A stretch of DNA of 40,352 nucleotides from Opitutales bacterium (GCA_020831585.1 JAFIGE010000031.1:1-40352); one strand, 5' to 3'. Numbered from the stretch's first letter, positions 1-9,594 are shown. A program made the numbers and translations. Notes: generated from the sequence alone by a model not told the origin.

Positions 1-117
1 CTCCCCCTTCCAAGTCGGGTCCGCGCTTTGGCAAGCGCAGCTACGGGTGCGGTGAAGCGCAGAAATTTGGTCTCCGCCGGGAGCCCGTGCGAGACGGACG
101 TTACTCCGGGCCAGCCG
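1..117. other. Edge segment with no recognisable gene
   Basis: This stretch lies beyond the stop of the minus-strand gene that ends at 118. No reading frame in it resembles a protein family and I see no clear terminator. The window edge cuts it. Confidence 0.4.
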
Positions 118-2115
118 TCAGGGCTGATTGACTTGAAGGAAGTAGAGGGCGCGGGCACCCGGCTCCAGCGGGGTGACCTCCACGCCCATGCGGCCATCCG
201 GAAGAGCGCTTTCGGCGGCGGCGGCGCTGGCGGTGGGGGTGAAGGGTTGACCGTTCAGGCTCTCGCCGAGGAGGGTTGGGGTCTCCTCAAAGGATGACTG
301 TGTGTAGAGCCGAAGAAGGATATCGCTCGCGTTGGTGTTTCTCGGGAAACGCAGACGGTGGGGCGCGCCATCTTCCGAAATGATCTCCAGGGGGGAGAAC
401 GAAGAAGGCGCGTGCGGGTCGATCCCGGTGGCATAGGCGAGCAGGTTGGCCAGGCCGCTGCCGTTGATGTCGGCGGCGGGGTCGGCGCGGCCTTGGGCGA
501 TTTCTTCGGGGGTGAAGTGCAGGGCCTGCCAGGCGGGCCAGGTTTGCGGTGCTTCGCTCGCCGAGAGGGTCAGTGTAACCGTTTTCGTATCGGGATTAGC
601 CGACAGCTGGGCGGTCATTCCGAGTGCCTCCGCGTTGACCGATCCGGCCAGGCTTCCAAATACGCCGTAGGAAAAGAGCGTATACGTTCCCGGAACGAGC
701 GGATCTCCGGAGCCCGCTTGGAGGAGGATCGTGCCCGCGAGGTCGAGGGTGCCGCCGACCGCAATGAGCGGCGCGCCGTCGGCAGAAAGGCCACCGGGGT
801 GGAGCCGCAGGGTGGAGCCTTCGCCGAGGACGAGATCGTGGGTCAGGTGCAGGTGCCCGCCGACCAGGCGAACTTCGGACGTATCGATCAACTCAATACT
901 TTGCAGGGAGTAGGTTTCCTCCGGCTCCGGAAAGAAGGCTGCTTGCCCGCTCTCTTCGAGGTGCAGGGAGAGGTAGGGACCGACGTTGGCGTCGGCGTTG
1001 GGATGATCGCCGCTGTAGTCGGGATTTGTGTGAAACTCGATCACTCCCTCTTCAATGATGTAGCGGCTGCCGGGCGGTTAGGCATGGTTTCCGCGAAGGA
1101 TGAGGCGGGCCGGGCCGGTTTTGCGAAGTGTCGTGTCAACCGTGTTGCCCCAGTTCGGTCCCCAGCCGTCGTCGAGGTTGGTTTCGAAGCGGCCCTCCTC
1201 GGTATGGGTGAGGTCGACCTGTGTATCGAGGATCCAATCACTGATCCAGGCGACGCCCCCGTCGAAATACTGCGGCTCGCCCGCGACGCGCCAGACAGCG
1301 GTGTCGCCGCCCCAGATTTTTAATCCGCCGTGGTGCTTGATGCCGCCGGCCGCGCCCTTCCAGATCTGCGGAAGGTTTTGGGAGGCGTGGGTGGTGATGG
1401 TCGTGTCGATCATGCGGAAGACGGAGAACCCGCCGACCGGGTCTGTTTCGGTGCCCCCCATGTCCGCGTCAAAGGCGGGATCAAAATGGAAGCCGCCCGT
1501 GCCGTCCCCGAGAAGGCGGAAATCGCGGGCGTTCCAATCCGGTAGTTGATTGTTCACGACAGCCTGCGGGCCGAAAATGAAAACCGCGCCCTCAAGGGCA
1601 TTGATGTAGGCGCGGTTTCCGCCGCCGGTGTGGTCGAAGAATCCGTTGTAGGTCACCTCCGCCCCTTCCCCCCGCACGGTCACGAGGAGGGTGCGGTTGA
1701 AGGCCGAGTGTCCGCGAATCGTCCAATCCACCGATATGGCCCCGGGCGGGGTGAGGACGAGGCCGCGACCGGTTGTCTGCGCTCCGCCGAACTCCATGCG
1801 CAGTTCGCCCGCGCCGGAGGGGGTTCCCTGCACGATGAGTTCCGCAGTCTGGATACGCACGGTGCCGTGCAGGGCCAGATCGGCCACGCTCACGGTGGAA
1901 GGGACGCGCACTTCGCTGCCCGCCGGTATGGTTGCGCTGGATCCGGGAATCCAGTTGACGTTGTTCTCGCCGTCCCACCAGACGCCGGGAGCATTCCAAG
2001 CGGCGGCACCGGTTTGCACGCCGGGCGTTGAGGGGTCGGCATCAAAGATGAGGGCGCTCGCCGCAACTGTCGTCGAGGCGAGCGCCCACCCAAAGGCAAT
2101 GCGAAGAAGGATCAT
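118..2115 (-). pseudogene. Secreted autotransporter-repeat-like protein, interrupted by an in-frame TAA
   Basis: The first part (1078-2115, 345 residues) starts with a signal peptide (MILLRIAFGWALASTTVAAS) and reads as a beta-helix protein ending in a motif like the passenger-associated transport repeat (L-R-K-T-G-P-A-R-L-I-L-R-G-N). The stop at 1078-1080 is TAA, and the same frame stays open beyond it to 118. The downstream part continues with P-P-G-S-R-Y-I-I-E-E-G-V-I-E-F, as expected for the rest of such a repeat. The last 140 or so residues are the tail module (A-D-I-N-G-S-G-L-A-N-L-L-A-Y-A-T-G-I-D-P) also found in three other secreted proteins here. The gene overlaps the upstream 1374-residue gene by 4 bp (ATGA), so the two are co-translated. 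A GTG at 1042-1044 could in principle restart translation, but without a signal peptide. A substitution in a former Tyr codon is the simplest explanation; a sequencing error is possible. Confidence 0.7.
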
Positions 2116-5100
2116 TCCGCCACAGAGTTAACGGATACACGAACGAATTGCGGCGCGTCGCTGGCAAGCGCCGGGTTGACGCGGGCCACCACTTCGTCGA
2201 CCTCACCGTTCGGGGTGACGGTGAGGTGGCTGAGGGTGGCCGGAGACCAATCGATCAAGTCATTTGAAAACTCGACGACGTAAACGAGGTCGGCGACGGT
2301 GTAGCTGGCTCCATTGGCAACGCCGCCGGGGAGGCGATGGTAGGTCACGGTGAGGTGTGCGGCGCCGCCCACGGGCGTGCTCTCAACCACGGGCATGAAG
2401 GCGGAGTTGGGCTGATAGGGATTTCCGCCAAAAGCGCGTTCGAGGCGGTTGGGAATGCCATCCTTGTCCGGGTCCATGTCATCCGCCCCATCGCCGGTAT
2501 TGGCGGGCGAGCCAAAAAAGGTCTGACGCCACTGCTCGGCCGGGGTGAGGGGCGTACCCTCGCCGTCGACGGTCACTTCAATCTCTCCGAAGGTTTGCAC
2601 TTCCCCGTCGTCCGCAAGGAGGCGGAGGCGGTGCGTGCCGGGGGTGTCGAAGGTCACCGTGGTCGAGAGAGCGCCGACATCGCCGAAGGCGGCCAAGCCG
2701 GGACCGGCGAAGTGTATCCATTCGGTCACGACCATTCCGATGTCCGCGGGGAGGCCATCGTCGTCGGCCGAACCGGTGAGGGAGACGGGTGTACTCACCT
2801 GGGCGGCGACCACATCTGCGCCGGCGTCGGCGGCCGGGCCAATGTTACCCAGATCGCCAAAGCCGCTGACATTGGAGAAGTCGACCGTGGTGAGGAAGTT
2901 GTTCCGGTGACTCGTCACGGCGAGGCCGATGTAGATTTCCTCGGGCATGACAACGGTGTTGGAGCCGAGCTGGACCCAAGTTACTCCGTCGACGCTGCTG
3001 AAGCCGGTGAAGGTGTTTCCGGAGCGAACGAGACGAACCCAGGGGCGGTTGCCGCTGCCGGAGCTGGAAGTGCTCGCACCGGTGGCGGTACGGAACTGCG
3101 CCCGGTTGCCATTTGAGGCGGAGCGGTGGACCATGACGTTACGGGAGTTGGCATCGAGGGTCTCCCGCATCATGACGCCGGCTTTGGCCCACGGATCGCC
3201 TCCGGGGTTGGCCACGTAGTTGACCTGCGCGATAATTTCGCCGTCGCCGACGAGGGTCGAGTAGGCGAAGTGGAAGGCGTCGTTGGAGCCCCAGATATCC
3301 GCACCGGAACCCAGCAGGGTGAAGACGCCGTCTTCCTCGCTGGCGCTTCCGGCGGGGTTGGTGTTGCCGATGTCGGTGGAGAGGAAAACGCCCGGCTCAA
3401 TGCCGACGAGAACCTGCACCTCCTGCGTCGACTGGGCATACCCGTCGTCGGCCGTGAGGCGAAGGGTGTAACTGCCGTCTTCGGAGAACCGCACCCCGGT
3501 GACGGGGGCATCGGCGGCATCCCACAGAACTGGCTGCGGACCGGAAACCAGCTCCCATGTCGTTGTCACCGGGCCGGGCGTCATGCCGTCATCGGTGACC
3601 GTGGTATCGAGCATGAGCCCGACACCCGAAGGCACCGCCACACGGTCGGAGCGCGGCAGGTTCAGGGTGATCGCGGGCGGCTCATTCGTTTCATTGTCGA
3701 TGATTGTTACCGTGGTGGTGGACGGTTCGCCCAAGAGGGCACCGCCAGCAACGTCGGAAAGGGTGATCTGAAAGGTGACGTCGCCGAGGGCGAACTCGTC
3801 GTCGATGATGGTGACAACGATCTGGCGGGCGGAGCCATCCCCGTCGGCCCATTCGAGCGTTCCGCTCACGGCCACGTAGTCCTCACCGGCAACTGCGGTG
3901 CCGTCGCCGGTTGCATAGGCCACGGAAACGGATCGTTCGGACCCGCCGCGCACAACTTCCACGCTGACCGTGCCCGCATCTTCATCGACGGAAACGGCAT
4001 CGCTCGAAAAACGGATGACCCCGGCGGGGTTGTATTCGAGATTTTCGACGACGACAAACTGGTGTGTTGAAGCGCTGTAGCCGTCTTCGTTGGTGACGGT
4101 CAATCCGACCAGGTAGGTGCCGGTGGCGATATATTCGTGGGTCGGTTCCGGGCCGGTGGCGGTGGAGCCGTCGCCAAAGGTCCAACGGTATTCGGTGATC
4201 GCGGAAGCGCTGGTGGAATCGGTTGCATCAAGGAAGAGGCGACCGCCGTTCTCGACTGCGGCGAATGCGGGCACGGGGCGTCCTTCGTCGAACGGCATGA
4301 GCCCGAAAACGGCGGTGATGCCGTTGTAGCTCTCTTCACCCCAGGCAGGCACGTTGGCCGTGGGGATGTTGTTGCCGGAAGCGGAGGTGCCGGCTCCGTT
4401 GCTGTGCTGACCAACGACAAGGAGGCCGCCGCTGATCGGCCAGACACCCTGGAGGACGGTGTTGCTTGCGCCAACGGGCTCGGCGTCGATATTGCCATCG
4501 GGGTAGGTCCATGTGCCCATGAGCGCGCTCGAATAGGCGAGGGCGTCGAGGTTCGGCTCGTAGGCGCGGACCCAATTGCTCCAGGGACTTGTGCCCTCAT
4601 TGAGGACGGGGTTGTTGTGCCCGAGTCGGCGGGGCAGCTTTTGGTGGGCGTTGCTTGTTGTGACCATGCGCGGTCCCACGCCGACCATGTAGACGCGGCC
4701 GTCCGGACCGACGCGGGCGGAGTTCTTCGTTACGCCTGTTGTCGTGAGGTCGGGCCAACCGGCATTGTGGTTTGGCCAGCCATCGTGAATGGGCTCGGGG
4801 TAGGGCTGGGTCGGCCATTGGCCCTTGCCGCTGATGATCCGGCGAAAGAACCCGGCGACGTAGGTGGCGGCGAGGAGGTCGCCCTGGTCAGCTTGGAGGC
4901 GCGCAATGTAGGAGATGTGAATGTTCCCCTCGGTGCCCGTGAAGCGGTTCTGGAAGCCGCTTGCGCCGGGCCGGGCAGCAATGGCGTTGCCCGCCCAGAA
5001 ATTGGAGACGTTGTTTCCGTGGCACCGGGCGACGACAACGACGTTGCCCCCTTCGGACAGGGGTATGGAGTAGTCGATGTCCATGCCGTCGATGTATTGG

Positions 5101-6236
5101 TCGGGCTCGGAGCGCCAGGTTGTGTCGATGAGGCCGTCGCCGGTGGTGTCGGCGGCTTCACGGTAGAGGCGGTTCCACCACTTCATGTTGCCCTCGGCGT
5201 CGTAGCCGATGACGGCGGGCTCGAAGTCGGGGTTCTCCCCGTGGCCACTGCCGGGAGCGAGGATCGATTTGATGTTGTAGCCGAAATAAAAGTGGTTGTT
5301 GCGGCGGTCGACGGAGATGGCCCCGATCCAGTGGCGCCCTTCCGCGCGGTAGCCGTTGTAGCCGTAGGCTGTGCCGTTGATCACGCGCACCGGTTCGCCG
5401 GTATCAAAAGAAAAACGGATCATGATATCGATGGGCCAGGTGCCCTGGCGAATGCCGCCGTTGCCATCGGGCGTGATGGCAAAGAGTTCTTCGTCGGTCC
5501 AGGACTGGTTGTCCGTGGGGAGGCGAATGGCGCTGTGGACGGCGTCGGGGAATTCCGCGCCGATGCCGCGCACGTAACTGCCGTTGACCCAGTGGCTCGC
5601 GCGAAGGGCCGGGAGGGAGGTGCGCGCACCGGTGGGATCGAGAAACCCAACCGTGGCACTCCATTCGCCCCCTTCGGCGAAGACGACGCGGCCGTCGTTG
5701 CCGACGTCCCAAAGTTGCTCGATTTCGTGGCCGTTGGCGGCCGAGACGGCATAGGTCCAGGCGAACCCGGTGGGGCGGCCATCGACAAAGTTGTTGTTCA
5801 GCGGGGCGATGAAGTAGCCACCGGGGATCTGGCCGGAGACGTAGAGCGTGCCCGTGGGTTCGCCGGGGATTTCGGTCGAACGCATCCAGCGCAGATTGAT
5901 CACGGAGCCGTGGGGGAGGTGGGCCACCTCAAGAATGGAGCCTGCGTCGCCGGAGATGCGGAGGAGGAAGGCCGTCCGCGCCGAGTTAGCGTTGGGCAGG
6001 CCGTTCGGGACCAGTTCGGTGCGCGGTACGGAGGCATCGATCCAGTCGAGGTTATTGGTGATGCCGAGGACGAGCAAAGTGCCGTCGGAAAGTTCACGCA
6101 CATCATGGAAGCGCGTGTTTGCCCCGCCACCGGCATAGTGGACGATGGGACCGGAAACACTCGCAGCAAGGAGCGCCGGAAAGAGAAACAGGCAGACGCT
6201 CAAAAGGCGCCCTGCGGAGAAGGGGATTCTTTTCAT
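2112..6236 (-). CDS. Large secreted protein with PKD, Calx-beta and DUF1349-like domains
   Basis: A 1374-residue exported protein with a signal peptide (MKRIPFSAGRLLSVCLFLFP, then A-L-L-A-A-S). Residues 30-650 are a repetitive beta-rich region, possibly a propeller, with no family I can name. A PKD domain follows at about 655-735 (Y-R-W-T-F-G-D-G-S), then a Calx-beta domain at about 740-846 (V-A-G-E-D-Y; E-W-A-D-G-D), an Ig-like segment, and a lectin-like segment at about 952-1120 (K-A-G-V-M-M-R-E; V-D-G-V-T-W) resembling DUF1349-type domains. The shared tail module starts near 1229 with D-P-D-K-D-G-I-P-N-R-L-E. These domains usually mediate surface adhesion or glycan binding; an enzymatic role is not evident. 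The start codon abuts an IS4-family insertion that removed the native upstream region, so expression is probably altered. The 3' end overlaps the next gene by 4 bp. Confidence 0.85.
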   Translation of the reverse strand: MKRIPFSAGRLLSVCLFLFPALLAASVSGPIVHYAGGGANTRFHDVRELSDGTLLVLGITNNLDWIDASVPRTELVPNGLPNANSARTAFLLRISGDAGSILEVAHLPHGSVINLRWMRSTEIPGEPTGTLYVSGQIPGGYFIAPLNNNFVDGRPTGFAWTYAVSAANGHEIEQLWDVGNDGRVVFAEGGEWSATVGFLDPTGARTSLPALRASHWVNGSYVRGIGAEFPDAVHSAIRLPTDNQSWTDEELFAITPDGNGGIRQGTWPIDIMIRFSFDTGEPVRVINGTAYGYNGYRAEGRHWIGAISVDRRNNHFYFGYNIKSILAPGSGHGENPDFEPAVIGYDAEGNMKWWNRLYREAADTTGDGLIDTTWRSEPDQYIDGMDIDYSIPLSEGGNVVVVARCHGNNVSNFWAGNAIAARPGASGFQNRFTGTEGNIHISYIARLQADQGDLLAATYVAGFFRRIISGKGQWPTQPYPEPIHDGWPNHNAGWPDLTTTGVTKNSARVGPDGRVYMVGVGPRMVTTSNAHQKLPRRLGHNNPVLNEGTSPWSNWVRAYEPNLDALAYSSALMGTWTYPDGNIDAEPVGASNTVLQGVWPISGGLLVVGQHSNGAGTSASGNNIPTANVPAWGEESYNGITAVFGLMPFDEGRPVPAFAAVENGGRLFLDATDSTSASAITEYRWTFGDGSTATGPEPTHEYIATGTYLVGLTVTNEDGYSASTHQFVVVENLEYNPAGVIRFSSDAVSVDEDAGTVSVEVVRGGSERSVSVAYATGDGTAVAGEDYVAVSGTLEWADGDGSARQIVVTIIDDEFALGDVTFQITLSDVAGGALLGEPSTTTVTIIDNETNEPPAITLNLPRSDRVAVPSGVGLMLDTTVTDDGMTPGPVTTTWELVSGPQPVLWDAADAPVTGVRFSEDGSYTLRLTADDGYAQSTQEVQVLVGIEPGVFLSTDIGNTNPAGSASEEDGVFTLLGSGADIWGSNDAFHFAYSTLVGDGEIIAQVNYVANPGGDPWAKAGVMMRETLDANSRNVMVHRSASNGNRAQFRTATGASTSSSGSGNRPWVRLVRSGNTFTGFSSVDGVTWVQLGSNTVVMPEEIYIGLAVTSHRNNFLTTVDFSNVSGFGDLGNIGPAADAGADVVAAQVSTPVSLTGSADDDGLPADIGMVVTEWIHFAGPGLAAFGDVGALSTTVTFDTPGTHRLRLLADDGEVQTFGEIEVTVDGEGTPLTPAEQWRQTFFGSPANTGDGADDMDPDKDGIPNRLERAFGGNPYQPNSAFMPVVESTPVGGAAHLTVTYHRLPGGVANGASYTVADLVYVVEFSNDLIDWSPATLSHLTVTPNGEVDEVVARVNPALASDAPQFVRVSVNSVAE

Positions 6237-6241
6237 TTAGG
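6235..6241. repeat. Target-site duplication, left copy (ATTTAGG)
   Basis: Seven bases identical to 7716-7722, immediately outside the left inverted repeat of the IS4-family element. They include two bases of the start codon of the 2112-6236 gene. Confidence 0.85.
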
Positions 6242-6268
6242 GCAGTAGTGTTCGGCAAGGTGCGTGCT
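6242..6268. repeat. Left terminal inverted repeat of the IS4-family element
   Basis: 27 bp, matching the reverse complement of 7689-7715 at 26 of 27 positions. Confidence 0.9.
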
Positions 6269-6404
6269 ATGGGTGGGGGTGTTTTCAGTTCTGTGCGTTT
6301 TTGTTTGTTTGGGTGATCGTAGCCGTGAGGTTCATGCTGGATCAAGGGCGTGACGCGTACAGGGGCTTGGGTCGCGTCCGCGGGCCGGACGCGGTGGCGC
6401 GTTT

Positions 6405-7619
6405 TCAGGACTTCTTTGTTTTTTGCAGGGACAGGGCGGCGGCCAGTTCGTCTTCCGTCATCCAGCCCATGAGGTAGAGTTGGATGGCTTCCATTTGCCG
6501 CTTGTTGGGGCGCGTGCCGGTGAAGGCGGCGAGCATAAGCGCCATAATCAGGGCAATGTAAAGTTGGGCGGTGATCCCGTTGCGGCTCTCGGCGAGGAAG
6601 CCGCGTGTGCCGAGGATGCATTTGAGCCACTTGAAGAAGGTCTCGATCTCCCAGCGGTAGCGGTAGAGCATGCACAGTTCGACCGCGTCGCTTTCGGTCA
6701 AAGTGGTGACCAGGCGGATGAGTTTTCCGTCGCGGCGCAAGGTGATCATGCGCACGGCCTGGCCTTTTTGCGGATCAGGACCGAGGATCACCGTCTGATC
6801 GGCCACGACACCGTAGGCGCGGGCCTCATCGCTGAGGGCGTGTTCTTCGAGCACGGTGTGTTCGGGTTGGTCGCGCACGCGCATGAGCGCGTCGGCCTGT
6901 CCATTGCGCACGAGCGTGAAGTAGCTGTAATCCAGCCCGTAGTAACGGTCGCCGCAGTAAAGCCGTCCGGGCTCAATGCGCGGAGCGAGGACTTTGCGCT
7001 CGCAACAGGCCCCCGGCGTGATGGCGGCGTCTTCAATGGTGCCGTCGAGGACGTTGAAGAGCAGGTGCAGGCGCACCCGTTTGGTCGCTGTCTGCCTGCG
7101 GTAGACGGCCCAGGAAATACGGTCCAGTGCGGCGAAGAAACTGCTGTCAACGGCGATCATTCGCTTGACGAAGTCTACCAGACGCGCGTCGGTCCCGGTT
7201 TGTCCGGGAGCGCGCAGCCGACCGCGCAGGGAGCGTATGAGGCCGCGCAGCAGGTTTGCATCGAAGAGATGCTGTGCCTCGGAGAAAGATCCCAGACTCA
7301 AGGGGACATCGCTGCCGAGTGCTTTGCGCACCGTCGCCGAATCCTTGGAGGCCGCGATAATGGCGCGCGCACTCTTGAGCACGGGGTTGTAAAAGACCAA
7401 CAGCAGAGCGGAGAAGTAGTTGCTGGCAAAGAGGGTGCGGCGGGGATCGTCTTCGCTGGGGTGGATCTGTTCGCGTCGACGACTTTCCAGTTGCTTGTGG
7501 AGTAATTTGCGGAAGGTCTCGAGCAAGCGCAGTCCGCGCAGTTGCCCGGCTGCAAAAGGGTCGCTGTCGATGTCCTCGGCCACGGCGGAAGTTATCGCAC
7601 AAAACCGTACCTTGTACAA
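6405..7619 (-). CDS. IS4-family transposase (DDE, YREK signature)
   Basis: A 404-residue transposase that would cut and join the ends of its own element. The DDE catalytic region is visible: the first Asp in I-A-V-D-S-S-F-F, the second in Y-C-G-D-R-Y-Y-G-L-D, and the Glu within Y-R-Y-R-W-E-I-E-T-F-F-K-W-L-K. The last segment fits the IS4 signature Y-x2-R-x3-E-x6-K exactly. No frameshift or internal stop is present, so it is probably functional. It lies inside well-formed terminal inverted repeats. The C-terminal region (after F-L-A-E-S-R-N-G-I-T-A-Q) is hydrophobic and helical, as usual for the family. Confidence 0.93.
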   Translation of the reverse strand: MYKVRFCAITSAVAEDIDSDPFAAGQLRGLRLLETFRKLLHKQLESRRREQIHPSEDDPRRTLFASNYFSALLLVFYNPVLKSARAIIAASKDSATVRKALGSDVPLSLGSFSEAQHLFDANLLRGLIRSLRGRLRAPGQTGTDARLVDFVKRMIAVDSSFFAALDRISWAVYRRQTATKRVRLHLLFNVLDGTIEDAAITPGACCERKVLAPRIEPGRLYCGDRYYGLDYSYFTLVRNGQADALMRVRDQPEHTVLEEHALSDEARAYGVVADQTVILGPDPQKGQAVRMITLRRDGKLIRLVTTLTESDAVELCMLYRYRWEIETFFKWLKCILGTRGFLAESRNGITAQLYIALIMALMLAAFTGTRPNKRQMEAIQLYLMGWMTEDELAAALSLQKTKKS

Positions 7620-7688
7620 GTTACATTTGCGTTACAAATGTTGCGGGGGTGTCACATTTATCCCTTTCCCCCAATCAAGCGGAACAAG

Positions 7689-7715
7689 AGCACGCACCCT
7701 GCCGAACACTACTGC
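7689..7715. repeat. Right terminal inverted repeat of the IS4-family element
   Basis: 27 bp, inverted relative to 6242-6268 with one mismatch. It is followed directly by the second copy of the target duplication at 7716-7722. Confidence 0.9.
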
Positions 7716-7722
7716 ATTTAGG
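7716..7722. repeat. Target-site duplication, right copy (ATTTAGG)
   Basis: Identical to 6235-6241. The bases that follow (GATAATTTAAGG) are the displaced native upstream region of the 1374-residue gene. They match the sequence before the FAD gene at 9312-9330. Confidence 0.85.
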
Positions 7723-7815
7723 GATAATTTAAGGGGGGGATTGGAATCTCAATAAGGGCCGCCCCCCGTTAGAGAGGCAAGCAAAATACGGTGTCTTCGT
7801 GGGGGCGATACCAGG

Positions 7816-7864
7816 GTTTTCAGAAGCGGGTATCAGGAGGGCAAGAGGCGCTGGGCGGCGCGGA
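7816..7864. repeat. Direct repeat A', copy at the 3' end of the FAD gene
   Basis: About 49 bp, nearly identical to 9595-9643 with a few substitutions and a 1-bp length difference. Both copies contain the stop codon and the last codons (R-A-A-Q-R-L-L-x-S) of their gene, although the two genes are otherwise unrelated. Confidence 0.85.
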
Positions 7865-9311
7865 TCTCATTTTGCGGGCAATTTGCACTTACCGAGGCTT
7901 GATGACAGGGATTTGAATCGGGCAAATAGGCTCCGTAATCCTGAAGACGGGAACGCAACCGATCCGATTCCAGGGAGTGAACATCCGGGCGGGGCGTGAA
8001 GGCTGTCAAGGCGGCGGCGAGTCCGGCGGCCTCTCCCATGGCCAGGCAGCTCGGCATCACCCGAACACTTCCCTGTACCAGGCGTTCGGTCGAAATGCAG
8101 CGTCCGGCCACGAGTACATTCGCCAAACCTTTGGGGGTGAGGCAGCGATAGGGGATGCCGTGCGATTCCCCGGGGCCGTATTTCGCCTTTAATTTTCGCC
8201 GATCCTTCTCTCTTTCCTCCTCCGACGCGGGTTGATCCGGTTTCGATAATTGATGAATGTCGATATAGTAACAGTTGCGACTAATCTCGTCGGGAAAACT
8301 TCGGCGCTGCAAGTAGTCATCGAGCGTGAGGACATAGTCCCCCATGACCCTGCGGGTTTCCCGGACGCCCATGAGCGAACCGGTGAGAACGAGGTAGGCA
8401 TTGCCGAAGGCGGCCGGAAAGAATTCCGCCAGCGCATCTCTGTAGGCCTTCGCCAGTTTTCTGCCCACGGGAAGCCCTTGGGAAACACTCCGTGGATCGG
8501 TGTTGTCGTAATCGTATACATGACCGGCGTTGAATCCGACGGTACTGGGGCCAATCAGATTGGAGCAAACATGGGTATCGGGAATCCGGGGATAGCGCCC
8601 GGATTTGATGATGGCGTAAATCGGGCTTTCCGGGTTGTCGGGATGCAAATTCGGCCCGTCCCGGTAGGCGGCTTCATTCACATTGGCCAGCACGAAACAG
8701 TGCGTGGCAGCCATTAAAGGCTCGTTGCCCCCATCACCTTTTACGGTTTCGGCCCCGGCCATAAAACAGAGATCCGCGTCTCCGGTGCAATCGATATACA
8801 CTTTGGACCGGAGGGCGGAAAGGCCGCCTTTGTTGACCACAAGGATCGCGTCCACCTCATCGTTTTCCCGTTTTTCCACGGCGGCCAGCGAGGTGTGAAA
8901 CAAAATTTCCGCTCCGGCTTCCAGAACCATTTCTTCGTAGATACGTTTTAGATCCTCGGGACTGATGGGCACCCAGTCCACTTTTTCTTCGGGCACATGC
9001 GGGGTGGACCGCTTCGAGGCACGGAGAATGCGCTCCGCCAGTCCTCCGTAAATGACTCTTTTTTTGTCGGAAAAGGGACACCAGGCTGGAACCAGGGCGT
9101 TGGTCCCCATTCCGCCGAGCGCGCCGGTTCCTTCAATCAGAAGGGTGCGGGCTCCTTCACGGGCGGCGGCCGTGGCGGCGGTGCTGCCGGAAGGGCCACC
9201 GCCCACCACGATCACATCCCAGGTATCATCCATGGGCAGGTTTCTTGAGGACAGGGTGTAGGTTTTCATTTCGCTCAAAATGCGCCTTGTGGAGAGGGGG
9301 ATTCTTTTCAT
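7833..9311 (-). CDS. FAD-dependent oxidoreductase
   Basis: A 492-residue flavoprotein of the FAD_oxidored type. The dinucleotide fold is at residues 31-56: D-V-I-V-V-G-G-G-P-S-G, with the acidic E in L-L-I-E-G. A second FAD contact region is Y-I-D-C-T-G-D-A-D near 175. The C-terminal FAD-binding stretch is V-A-G-R-C-I-S-T-E and then M-G-E-A-A-G-L-A-A. Such enzymes often occur in glycan-use clusters of this phylum, but the substrate cannot be read from sequence. The first 14 residues come from a repeated leader also found at the start of the 1374-residue gene, so the true start may be Met15 (9269) or Met27 (9233). The last residues lie in a repeat shared with the GH31 gene. No signal peptide is apparent, so it is probably cytoplasmic. 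Confidence 0.85.
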   Translation of the reverse strand: MKRIPLSTRRILSEMKTYTLSSRNLPMDDTWDVIVVGGGPSGSTAATAAAREGARTLLIEGTGALGGMGTNALVPAWCPFSDKKRVIYGGLAERILRASKRSTPHVPEEKVDWVPISPEDLKRIYEEMVLEAGAEILFHTSLAAVEKRENDEVDAILVVNKGGLSALRSKVYIDCTGDADLCFMAGAETVKGDGGNEPLMAATHCFVLANVNEAAYRDGPNLHPDNPESPIYAIIKSGRYPRIPDTHVCSNLIGPSTVGFNAGHVYDYDNTDPRSVSQGLPVGRKLAKAYRDALAEFFPAAFGNAYLVLTGSLMGVRETRRVMGDYVLTLDDYLQRRSFPDEISRNCYYIDIHQLSKPDQPASEEEREKDRRKLKAKYGPGESHGIPYRCLTPKGLANVLVAGRCISTERLVQGSVRVMPSCLAMGEAAGLAAALTAFTPRPDVHSLESDRLRSRLQDYGAYLPDSNPCHQASVSANCPQNEIRAAQRLLPS

Positions 9312-9336
9312 TTAGAGATACTTTAAGAGGGGGGTA
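9270..9336. repeat. Leader repeat B, upstream and start of the FAD gene
   Basis: On the minus strand this reads a C-run, TTAAAGTATCTCTAA, then ATGAAAAGAATCCCC and TTTTGAGCG. The start of the 1374-residue gene has the same sequence at roughly 85 percent identity (6197-6241, continuing at 7716-7740 beyond the IS insertion). It is a duplicated gene leader. Confidence 0.75.
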
Positions 9337-9438
9337 AACACGAAGTTTGCCAGCGATCGGGAAACACGCGTTGCCTGGGGTTGCCATGGTAGACTGGGGT
9401 ATGCGCAAGCGGTCCGGCCCCTAACACGCTTCCGGCGG

Positions 9439-9517
9439 AAAGCGGCGCGAAGCGCGCGCACTCCAAAGAGCATTGGACGGGCGGAGGTTTTTGGAGTGCG
9501 GCGCTGTGCGCCGCTTT
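9439..9517. repeat. REP-like inverted repeat between the GH31 and FAD genes
   Basis: The left arm (9439-9467) and right arm (9490-9517) are complementary over about 28 bp with a few mismatches. The right arm contains its own hairpin (GCGGCGC-TGT-GCGCCGC). This looks like an extragenic palindromic repeat. There is no T tract to make it a standard terminator. The rest of 9312-9611 holds no gene. Confidence 0.6.
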
Positions 9518-9594
9518 GGATTCGGTGAGTAGGCGGAGACGTTGGCATTATGGGAATCAGGACAAACCCCGCGAGTACAACCGGGGGGGCGAGG

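Larger units (their letters stand above)
6242..7715 (-). mobile_element. IS4-family insertion sequence, complete (1474 bp)
   Basis: Both ends carry a 27-bp terminal inverted repeat with one mismatch. The left copy, 6242-6268, begins GCAGTAGTGTTCGGCA, and the right copy, 7689-7715, is its complement. A perfect 7-bp duplication (ATTTAGG) flanks the element. A single intact transposase fills most of it. The intact ends and identical target duplication suggest a recent insertion. The transposase points toward the start codon of the downstream 1374-residue gene. Confidence 0.93.

Noticed and set aside
4137-6248. A 703-codon open frame on the plus strand
   Set aside because: It runs opposite the clear PKD/Calx-beta protein, has GC-rich low-complexity composition and matches no family. 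High GC keeps antisense frames open here.
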